From Pleurodeles waltl (Eukaryota; Chordata; Amphibia; Caudata; Salamandridae): a stretch of 64,000 nucleotides of DNA. Position 1 is the first letter of the stretch. The number at the start of each line of letters is the position of its first letter. The stretch spans positions 219,600,928 through 219,664,927 of the forward strand of contig NC_090441.1 in the NCBI RefSeq assembly GCF_031143425.1, in the 5' to 3' direction. A program made the position numbers and the translations under genes. The notes below the pieces were generated by a model. That model was not told the origin of the DNA, made no database searches, and saw only the letters and a list, made by a program, of their open reading frames with translations. Below, one piece after another: positions 46,528 through 55,894 of this stretch.

Positions 46528-46652
46528 CCCATAGAGTGGAGTGTTGTAGAGTGGAGTGCTGCGTCGTGAAGTGGAGTGAAGTGTCATAAAGTGGACTGAA
46601 GTATCATAGATTAGAGTGGATAGGCATGTTGTGGAGTGTCATAGAGTGTAGG
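46528..46652. repeat. GAGTGGAGT-type satellite island 3
   Basis: ATAGAGTGGAGTGTTGTAGA and similar words; it ends CATAGAGTGTAGG at the solo LTR. Confidence 0.8.
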
Positions 46653-47641
46653 TGTAGGAGGCTGGACTGGCTTGTAGTGAGTACCAAGGGGTACTTACAC
46701 CTTGCACCAGGCCCAGGTATCCCTTATTAGTGTAGAGGGGTGTCTAGCAGCTTAGGCTGATAGAAAATGGTAGCTTAGCAGAGCAGCTTAGGCTGAACTA
46801 GGAGACAAGTGAAGCTCCTACAGTACCACTAGTGTCACTTGCACAATATCATAAGAAAACACAATACACAGATATACTAAAAATAAAGGTACTTTATTTT
46901 TATGACAATATGCCAAAGTATCTCAGTGAGTACCCTCAGTGAGAGGGTAGCAAATATACACAAGATATATGTACACAATACCAAAATATGCAGTAATAGC
47001 AATAGAAAACAGTGCAAAAAATGTATAGTCACAATAGAATGCAATGGGGCCACATAGGGATAGGGGCAACACAAACCATATAATCCAGAAGTGGAATGCG
47101 AACCACGAATGGACCCCAAACCTATGTGACCTTGTAGAGGGTCGCTGGGACTGTAAGAAAACAGTGAGGGTTAGAAAAATAGCCCACCCCAAGACCCTGA
47201 AAAGTGGGTGCAAAGTGCACCTAAGTTCCCCAAAGAGCACAGAAGTCGTGATAGGGGAATTCTGCAGGAAAGACCAACACCAGCAATGCAACAACAATGG
47301 ACTTCCAGACGAGAGTACCTGTGGAACAAGGGGACCAAGTCCAAAAGTCACGATCAAGTCGGGAGTGGGCAGATGCCCAGGAAATGCCAGCTGTGGGTGC
47401 AAAGAAGCTGCCACTGGATGGTAGAAGCTAATGATTCTGCAAGAACGACAAGGGCTAGAAACTTCCCTTTTGGAGGATGGATGTCCCACGTCGTGAAGAG
47501 TCGCGCAGAGGTGTTTTCCGGCAGAAAGACCGCAAACAAGCCTTGCTAGCTGCAAAGCTCGCGGTTAGGGTTTTTGGATGCTGCTGTGGCCCAGGAGGGA
47601 CCAGGATGTCGCCAAATGCGTGAGGAGACAGAGGGGGCGTC

Positions 47642-50636
47642 TGTAGGAGGCTGGACTGGCTTGTAGTGAGTACCAAGAGGTACTTGCACCTTGCACCAGG
47701 CCCAGTTATCCCTTATTAGTGTATAGGGTGTCTAGCAGCTTAGGCTGATAGATAATGGTAGCTTAGCAGAGCAGCTTAGGCTGAACTAGGAGACGTGTGA
47801 AGCTACTACAGTACCACTTAGTGTCATATGCACAATATCATAAGAAAACACAATACACAGTTATACTAAAAATAAAGGTACTTTATTTTTATGACAATAT
47901 GCCAAAGTATCTTAGAGTGTACCCTCAGTGAGAGGATAGGAAATATACACAAGATATATATACACAATAGCAAAAATATGCAGTATAGTCTTAGAAAACA
48001 GTGCAAACAATGTATAGTTACAATAGGATGCAATGGGGAAACATAGGGATAGGGGCAACACAAACCATATACTCCAAAAGTGGAATGCGAACCACGAATG
48101 GACCCCAAACCTATGTGACCTTGTAGAGGGTCGCTGGGACTATTAGAAAATAGTGAGAGTTAGGAAAATAACCCTCCCCAAGACCCTGAAAAGTGAGTGC
48201 AAAGTGCACTAAAGTTCCCCTAAGGACAAAAGAGTCGTGTTAGAGGGAAAATGCAAGGAAAACACAAATCAGGAATGCAACAACGATGGATTCCTGACTG
48301 AGGGTACCTGTGGAACAAGGGGACCAAGTCCAAAAGTCACAAGCAACTCGGAGGTGGGCAGATGCCCAAGAAATGCCAGCGGTTGGTGCAAAGAAGCTCT
48401 TACTAGGCTGAAGAACTGTGAATACTGCAGGAACGACAAGGGCTAGAGACTTCCCCTTTGGAGGATGGATCCACCACGCCTTGGAGAGTTGTGGAGAAGT
48501 GTTTTCCCGCCAGATGGACGCCAACAAGCCTTGCTACATGCAAATCGTGCGTTTGGCGTTTTTGGACGCTGCTGGGGTCCAGGAGGGACCAGGAGGTCGC
48601 AAATTGGACCTGCAGAGAGAGGGGACGTCGAGCAAGACAAAGAGCCCTCACTGAAGCAGGTAGCACCCAGAGAAGTGCCAAAAACAGGCACTACGAGGAT
48701 GCGTGAAACGGTGCTCGCCAAAGTTGCACAAAGGAGTCCCACGTCGCCGGAGACCAACTTAGAAAGTCGTGCAATGCAGGTTAGAGTGCCGTGGACCCAG
48801 GCTTGGATGTGCACGAAGGATTTCCGCCGGAAGTGCACAGGGGCCGGAGTAGCTTGCAAAGTCGCGGTTCCCAGCAATGCAGCCCAGCGAGGTGAGGCAA
48901 GGACTTACCTCCACCAAACTTGGGCTGAAGAGTCACTGGACTGTGGGGGTCACTTGGACGGTGTCGCTGAATTCGAGGGACCTCGCTCGTCGTGCTGAGA
49001 GGAGACCCAAGGGACCGGTAATGCAGCTTTTTGGTGCCTGCGGTTGCAGGGGGGAGATTCCGTCGACCCACGGGAGATTTCTTCGGAGCTTCTGGTGCAG
49101 AGAGGAGGCAGACTACCCCCACAGCATGCACAAGCAGGAAAACAGTCGAGAAGGCGGCAGGATCAGCGTTACAGAGTTGCAGTAGTCGTATTTGCTACTA
49201 TGTTGCAGGTTTGCAGGCTTCCAGCGCGGTCAGCGGTCGATTCCTTATCAGAAGGTGAAGAGGGAGATGCAGAGGAACTCGGCTGAGCTCATGCATTCGT
49301 TATCTAAAGTTTCCCCAGAGACAGAGACCCTAAATAGCCAGAAAAGAGGGTTTGGCTACCTAGGAGAGAGGAAAGGCTACTAACACCTGAAGGAGCCTAT
49401 CCGCAGGAGTCTCTGACGTCACCTGGTGGCACTGGCCACTCAGAGCAGTCCAGTGTGCCAGCAGCACCTCTGTTTCCAAGATGGCAGAGGTCTGGAGCAC
49501 ACTGGAGGAGCTCTGGACACCTCCCAGGGGAGGTGCAGGTCAGGGGAGTGGTCACTCCCCTTTCCTTTGTCCAGTTTCGCGCCAGAGCAGGGGCTAAGGG
49601 GTCCCTGAACCGGTGTAGACTGGCTTATACAGAATTGGGCACATCTGTGCCCAACAAAGCATTTCCAGAGGCTGGGGGAGGCTACTCCTCCCCTGCCTTC
49701 ACACCATTTTCCAAAGGGAGAGGGTGTCACACCCTCTCTCAGAGGAAGTTCTTTGTTCTGCCATCCTGGGCCAGGCCTGGCTGGACCCCAGGAGGGCAGC
49801 TGCCTGTCTGAGGGGTTGGCAGCAGCAGCAGCTGCAGTGAAACCCCAGGAAGGGCAGTCTGGCAGTACCAGGGTCTGTGCTACAGACCACTGGGATCATG
49901 GAATTGTACCAACAATGCCAGGATGGCATAGAGGGGGCAATTCCATGATCATAGACATGTTACATGGCCATATTCGGAGTTACCATGGTGAAGCCACATA
50001 TAGGTAGTGACCTATATGTAGTGCACGCGTGTAATGGTGTCCCCGCACTCACAAAGTTCAGTGAATTGGCTCTGAACAATGTGGGGGCACCTTGGCTAGT
50101 GCCAGGGTGCCCTCACACTAAGTAACTTTGCACCTAACCTTTACCAGGTAAAGATTAGACATATAGGTGACTTATAAGTTACTTAAGTGCAGTGTAAAAT
50201 GGCTGTGAAATAACGTGGACGTTATTTCACTCAGGCTGCAGTGGCAGGCCTGTGTAAGAATTGTCAGAGCTCCCTATGGGTGGCAAAAGAAATGCTGCAG
50301 CCCATAGGGATCTCCTGGAACCCCAATACCCTGGGTACCTCAGTACCATATACTAGGGAATTATAAGGGTGTTCCAGTAAGCCAATGTAAATTGGTAAAA
50401 ATGGTCACTAGCCTGTCAGTGACAATTTGGAAAGAAATGAGAGAGCATAACCACTGAGGTTCTGATTAGCAGAGCCTCAGTGAGACAGTTAGTCACTACA
50501 CAGGTAACACATTCAGGCACACTTATGAGCACTGGGGCCCTGGGTTACCAGGGTCCCAGTGACACATACAACTAAAACAACATATATACAGTGAAAAATG
50601 GGGGTAACATGCCAGGCAAGATGGTACTTTCCTACA
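47642..50636 (-). repeat. 3' LTR of Gypsy element 3 (2995 bp)
   Basis: Minus-strand LTR with TGTAGGAAAG...CTCCTACA termini, adjoining the polypurine tract on its right. Confidence 0.95.
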
Positions 50637-50654
50637 CAACCCCCCCCCAAACGA
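50637..50654 (-). other. oligo-G polypurine tract of element 3
   Basis: On the coding strand TTT, nine G and TTG, immediately before the 3' LTR. Confidence 0.75.
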
Positions 50655-50666
50655 AGGACAATAAGA

Positions 50667-53600
50667 CTAGCCATTACCTGATGAGTCTTCATTGTCTAAG
50701 TGGAAATATATGGAGAGTCCATCTGCATTGGAGTGGCTACTCCCAGGTCTATGTTCCACTGTATAGTCCATTCCCTGTAGGGATATGGACCACCTCAACA
50801 ATTTAGGATTTTCACCTTTCATTTGTTTTAGCCAAAGTAGAGGTTTGTGGTCTGTCTGAACAATGAAGTGAGTGCCAAACAGGTATGGCCTCAACTTCTT
50901 CAGAGCCCAGACCACAGCAAAGGCCTCCCTCTCAATGGCAGACCAACGCTTTTCTCTAGGGGTCAACCTCCTACTAATAAAAGCAACAGGTTGATCCTGG
51001 CCCTCAGAATTAAGTTGTGATAGGACTGCCCCTACTCCTAATTCAGATGCATCAGTCTGGACATAGAATTTTTTAGAGTAACAAGGGCTTTTCAGGACAG
51101 GTGCAGAGCACATGGCCTGCTTCAGCTCCTCAAAAGCTTTCTGACAGCTTGCTGTCCACAATACCTTTTTAGGCATTTTCTTGGATGTGAGGTCATTAAG
51201 AGGGGCTGCAATGGAGCCATAGTTCTTAATGAACCTCCTGTAATACCCAGTGAGGCCTAGGAAGGCTCTCACCTGAGTCTGAGTGGTAGGGGGAACCCAA
51301 TCAATAATTGTTTGGATTTTCCCCTGAAGTGGTGCAATCTGTTCCCCACCAACAAGGTGTCCCAGATAAACCACCTTACCCTGCCCTATCTGGCACTTTG
51401 AAGCCTTGATAGTGAGGCCTGCCTTTTGCAGGGCCTCCAAAACTTTCCATAGGTGGACCAGGTGATCATCCCAGCTGGAGCTAAAGACAGCTATATCATC
51501 CAAATATGCTGCACTGAAAGCTTCCAGCCCTTGCAGGACTGTGTTCACCAACCTCTGAAAAGTGGCAGGTGCATTTTTCAAACCAAAAGGCATTACAGTA
51601 AACTGGTAATGTCCTCCAATGGTAGAAAATGCAGTCTTAGGTTTAGCATCTTCTGATAATTTGATCTGCCAATACCCTGCAGTCAAATCAAAAGTGCTTA
51701 GATACTTGGCAGATGCCAGTGTATCTATGAGCTCATCTGCCCTGGGTATAGGGTGAGCATCAGTTTTGGTTACCAAGTTGAGACCTCTATAGTCTACACA
51801 AAACTGCATTTCCTTCTTTCCATCTTTAGAATTGGGTTTTGGTACCAGTACCACAGGAGAAGCCCATGGACTGTCAGAGTGTTCAACCACTCCTAGTTCC
51901 AACATTTTCTGAACTTCTTGCTTTATGCAGTCCCTGACATGGTCAGGCTGCCTATAGATCTTACTTTTGACAGGTAAACTGTCTCCAGTATCTATAGTGT
52001 GCTCACACCAAGAAGTGGTGCCTGGCACAATAGAGAATAGTTCTGAAAATTGTCCTAGGAGATTTATGCAATTGTCTTTCTGCTCAGCAGTAAGACAATC
52101 AGCCAAAACTACACCTTCCACAAGAGCATCTTGATCTGTGGAAGAAAAGAGATCAGGTAGAGGATCACTGTCTTCTTCCTGTCCCTCATCTGTTGCCATG
52201 AGCAGGGTGAGATCAGCCCTGTCATAGTAGGGTTTTAGGCGGTTGACATGGAGCACCCTAAGGGGACTCCTGGCAGTGCCTAAGTCAACCAAGTAGGTGA
52301 CTTCACCCTTCTTTTCAACAATTGTGTGGGGTCCACTCCATTTATCTTGGAGTGCTCTTGGGGCCACAGGCTCCAAGACCCACACTTTCTGCCCTGGTTG
52401 GTACTGAACCAAAACAGCCTTCTGATCATGCCATTGCTTCTGGAGACCTTGGCTGGCCTGAAGGTTTTTACTGGCCTTTTTCGTGTACTCAGCCATCCTT
52501 GATCTGAGGCCAAGTACATAATCCACAATATCTTGCTTAGGAGCTTTTAAAGGTTGTTCCCAACCCTCCTTTACAAGTGTGAGTGGACCCCTGAGAGGGT
52601 GTCCAAAAAGAAGTTCAAAGGGGCTGAAGCCCACTCCTTTCTGGGGTACCTCCCTGTAGGCAAAAAGGAGGCATGGTAGAAGGATATCCCATCTCCTGCG
52701 GAGTTTTTCAGGGAGTCCCATAATCATGCCTTTGAGAGTTTTATTAAATCTCTCCACCAGTCCATTTGTTTGTGGATGATAGGGTGTTGTGAACTTGTAC
52801 GTTACACCACACTCCTTCCACATGGCCTTTAAGTATGCAGACATGAAATTGCTTCCTCTGTCTGATACTACTTCCTTTGGGAAGCCCACCCTGGAAAATA
52901 TTCCCAGGAGGGCCTTTGCCACTGCAGGGGCTGTAGTGGTCCTTAAAGGAATAGCTTCAGGATATCTTGTGGCATGGTCCACTACCACTAAGATAAACCT
53001 ATTGCCTGAAGCAGTAGGAGGGTCAAGGGGGCCAACTATGTCAACCCCTACCCTTTCAAAGGGAACCCCAACCACAGGCAGTGGGATAAGGGGTGCCTTT
53101 GGAGTGCCACCTGTCTTGCCACTGGCTTGACAGGTTTCACAGGACTTACAAAATTCCTTTGTGTCCTCAGACATCCTAGGCCAATGAAACAATGGTACCA
53201 ATCTGTCCCAAGTTTTCATTTGACCCAGGTGCCCAGCTAAGGGAATGTCATGTGCCAGTGTTAGGAGGAACTTTCTGTACTCCTGAGGAATCACTAATCT
53301 CCTGGCAGCTCCAGGTTTAGGATCCCTATGCTCAGTGTACAAGAGGTTGTCCTCCCAGTAAACTCTGTGAGAGTCACTGACATCCCCATTAGCCTGTTTG
53401 ACAGCTTGCTGTCTGAGACCCTCTAATGTAGGACAGGTTTGCTGTGCCACACTCAGCTCCTCTCTGGCAGGCCCCCCTTCACCCAAAAGCTCAGCAGTGT
53501 CTGCTTCCAGCTCCTCTGGTGTAGGTTCTGCACAGGGAGGGAATTCTTCTTCCTCAGAATTAGAATCCACTGTAGAGGGAGGGATAGTAGGAAGTGTTTT

Positions 53601-55625
53601 GCTTCTACTAGCCCTAGCTTTAGGGAGCACTTGGTCCATTGTTCCAGGATCCAAGCTTCCCTGTCCTTTTTGCTTTTTGGCCTGAGCCCTTGTCAAAGCA
53701 AAAATATGCCCTGGGATGCCCAGCATTGCTGCATGGTCCTCCAACTCCACATCTGACCAAGCTGATGTCTCCAAATCATTCCCTAATAGACAGTCTACAG
53801 GTAAATCTGAAGCTACCACAACTTTCTTTGGACCAGTTACCCCCCCCCAGTTGAGATTTACAACAGCCATGGGGTGGCTTTGTGTTATGTTGTGAGCATC
53901 GGTTACTTGGTACTGGTGTCCAAGTATGTGTTGTTCAGGGTGCACCAGTTTCTCAATCACCATTGTGACACTGGCACCTGTGTCCCTGTAGGCCTGGACC
54001 TCAACACCATTTATTAGGGTTAGTTGCTTGTACTTCTCCAAGTTATGGGGGCAAGCAACCAAAGTGGCTAAGTCAATAGCCCCTTCAGAGACTAAAGTAG
54101 CCTCTGTGGTCTCCCTAATCAGACCAACCCCAACTAAATTACCAAAAGTGAGCCCAGCTACTCCCTTGGATTGGCTATTAGTAGGTTTGCTCCCACCACC
54201 ACTGCTATTAGTAGGGACACTAGGTGTAGCAGTAGGGGTTGTAGAGGTAGGAGCTGTGGTGCCTTTCTTTGGACAACTGGGATCTGTTGTCCAATGGCCT
54301 TTTATTTTACATAAATAGCACCATGGTTTCTTTTCCTTGTTCTGATTAAAGGAGGATTTGGACCCACCACCCCCACCAGAGTGTTTTTGTGGGTCTGATG
54401 AAGACTCATTTTTAGATTTGTCCCCACCCTTGTCAGAAGACTTACCATCCTTCTTTTTGTTGCCATCTTTGTCACCCCCTGTATGAACTTTTCTGTTCAC
54501 TCTTGTTCTGACCCATTTGTCTGCCTTCTTTCCCAATTCTTGGGGAGAGGTCAGATCAGAGTCCACCAAGTACTGGTGCAACAAATCAGACACACAATTA
54601 TTAAGAATATGCTCTCTCAGGATCAAGTTATACAGGCTGTCATAATCAGTAACTTTACTGCCATGTAACCACCCCTCCAAGGCCTTCACTGCCTGGTCAA
54701 TGAAATCAACCCAGTCTTGTGAAGACTCCTTTTTGGTCTCTCTGAACTTTATCCTGTACTGTTCAGTGGTTAAGACATAACCATCCAGGAGTGCATTCTT
54801 AAGAACTTGGAAATTATTAGCATCATTTTCTTTTACAGTAAGGAGCCTATCCCTACCTTTTCCAGTAAATGATAGCCATAGGATAGCAGCCCACTGCTTT
54901 TGAGGGACATCCTGTACAGCACAGGCCCTCTCAAGTGCAGCAAACCACTTGTTAATGTCATCCCCCTCCTTATAAGGGGGAACTATCTTGTGCAGATTCC
55001 TGGAATCATGCTCTTTTGCAGGATGACTATGGGGAATACTGCTGCTGCCACCATGGGTATCTAAACCCAACTTCTGTCTTTCCCTCTCTACTTCTAAAGA
55101 CTGTCTATCCAAATCCAGCTGTTGCTTCTTGAGCTTCAGTCTGGTTTGTTCCACTCTCAATCTATTGAGCTCCCTTTCTAACAATCTGTCATCAGGGTGG
55201 GTGGGAGGGACATTTCTAGATACAGAGGTATGATGGGAATGAACAGAAGGAGACCTGTCCCTTACAGAGGGCACCCTAACAGCTTGGCTACCAGCATAAT
55301 GTGAGAGCACACCATTAGTATGGTGTGATTCAACCTCTGTACCAACTATGCTAGACTGTCTAGTAATGGGCAGGCTGAGAAGTTTCTTTCCTGAACCTTT
55401 TCCTGGGGGAGTCCCTGGATCAGATTGAGAACCATTAGCTACTTTTTCTACAGATTGGGCACTTATGGCCTTATCTTGTACTCTAAGCATATTAATTAAC
55501 AGTTCTAAAGAAGGATTCTTCCCTACACTCAAACCTCTCTCTATGCAGAGACTCCTTGCTCCTTTCCAGCTAAGGTGATCATATGCAAGTTTGGACAGTT
55601 CAACATTTTTTCCTGTGCCAGACAT
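50667..55625 (-). CDS. Gag-protease-integrase-RT-RNase H polyprotein, intact
   Basis: A single frame of 1652 codons from ATG 55625. Approximate residue positions: N-terminal block 1-60; coiled coil 142-180; capsid block KWFAALERAC about 225-240; SCAN-like segment 285-375; zinc knuckle CYLCKIKGHW (CX2CX4HX6C) 434-449; protease DTGAS 546-550; integrase zinc site HDIPLAGH near 790, with catalytic D 861, D 920 and E 953; RT YLDD near 1374; RNase H TDASE near 1522 and NADGLS near the end. All catalytic residues I can check are present and there is no stop. Gag and pol are in one frame, so processing must rely on the protease. Integrase before RT is the Gmr1-clade order. It probably can encode all enzymes needed to move itself and elements such as element 1. 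Confidence 0.95.
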   Translation of the reverse strand: MSGTGKNVELSKLAYDHLSWKGARSLCIERGLSVGKNPSLELLINMLRVQDKAISAQSVEKVANGSQSDPGTPPGKGSGKKLLSLPITRQSSIVGTEVESHHTNGVLSHYAGSQAVRVPSVRDRSPSVHSHHTSVSRNVPPTHPDDRLLERELNRLRVEQTRLKLKKQQLDLDRQSLEVERERQKLGLDTHGGSSSIPHSHPAKEHDSRNLHKIVPPYKEGDDINKWFAALERACAVQDVPQKQWAAILWLSFTGKGRDRLLTVKENDANNFQVLKNALLDGYVLTTEQYRIKFRETKKESSQDWVDFIDQAVKALEGWLHGSKVTDYDSLYNLILREHILNNCVSDLLHQYLVDSDLTSPQELGKKADKWVRTRVNRKVHTGGDKDGNKKKDGKSSDKGGDKSKNESSSDPQKHSGGGGGSKSSFNQNKEKKPWCYLCKIKGHWTTDPSCPKKGTTAPTSTTPTATPSVPTNSSGGGSKPTNSQSKGVAGLTFGNLVGVGLIRETTEATLVSEGAIDLATLVACPHNLEKYKQLTLINGVEVQAYRDTGASVTMVIEKLVHPEQHILGHQYQVTDAHNITQSHPMAVVNLNWGGVTGPKKVVVASDLPVDCLLGNDLETSAWSDVELEDHAAMLGIPGHIFALTRAQAKKQKGQGSLDPGTMDQVLPKARASRSKTLPTIPPSTVDSNSEEEEFPPCAEPTPEELEADTAELLGEGGPAREELSVAQQTCPTLEGLRQQAVKQANGDVSDSHRVYWEDNLLYTEHRDPKPGAARRLVIPQEYRKFLLTLAHDIPLAGHLGQMKTWDRLVPLFHWPRMSEDTKEFCKSCETCQASGKTGGTPKAPLIPLPVVGVPFERVGVDIVGPLDPPTASGNRFILVVVDHATRYPEAIPLRTTTAPAVAKALLGIFSRVGFPKEVVSDRGSNFMSAYLKAMWKECGVTYKFTTPYHPQTNGLVERFNKTLKGMIMGLPEKLRRRWDILLPCLLFAYREVPQKGVGFSPFELLFGHPLRGPLTLVKEGWEQPLKAPKQDIVDYVLGLRSRMAEYTKKASKNLQASQGLQKQWHDQKAVLVQYQPGQKVWVLEPVAPRALQDKWSGPHTIVEKKGEVTYLVDLGTARSPLRVLHVNRLKPYYDRADLTLLMATDEGQEEDSDPLPDLFSSTDQDALVEGVVLADCLTAEQKDNCINLLGQFSELFSIVPGTTSWCEHTIDTGDSLPVKSKIYRQPDHVRDCIKQEVQKMLELGVVEHSDSPWASPVVLVPKPNSKDGKKEMQFCVDYRGLNLVTKTDAHPIPRADELIDTLASAKYLSTFDLTAGYWQIKLSEDAKPKTAFSTIGGHYQFTVMPFGLKNAPATFQRLVNTVLQGLEAFSAAYLDDIAVFSSSWDDHLVHLWKVLEALQKAGLTIKASKCQIGQGKVVYLGHLVGGEQIAPLQGKIQTIIDWVPPTTQTQVRAFLGLTGYYRRFIKNYGSIAAPLNDLTSKKMPKKVLWTASCQKAFEELKQAMCSAPVLKSPCYSKKFYVQTDASELGVGAVLSQLNSEGQDQPVAFISRRLTPREKRWSAIEREAFAVVWALKKLRPYLFGTHFIVQTDHKPLLWLKQMKGENPKLLRWSISLQGMDYTVEHRPGSSHSNADGLSIYFHLDNEDSSGNG

Positions 55626-55874
55626 TTTTTAGAGAGAGTTAAAGTGATAGAAAAAGAGAAAAAAGTTTTCAGAACTTTTTGGAAAGACAGAAAAAACTTT
55701 TTAAACTTTTAAGAACTTTTTGAAAGTTTAGAAGTACTTTTCAGCACTTAGAAAAGAGTGAAAAGAGGAAATGCAAAACTTTTTGGCTATGTGTATATAC
55801 ACTGACCTTGTTTTGTATATTTTTCTCTTATGAAAAGTACAATGACAAGAGTGGTAAGTAGTCTCAAGCACTTA

Positions 55875-55894
55875 TCCCACCACTGCACAACCAA
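55875..55894 (-). other. primer-binding site of element 3
   Basis: On the coding strand TTGGTTGTGCAGTGGTGGGA directly follows the 5' LTR; it differs by one base from the sites of elements 1 and 2. Confidence 0.7.
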
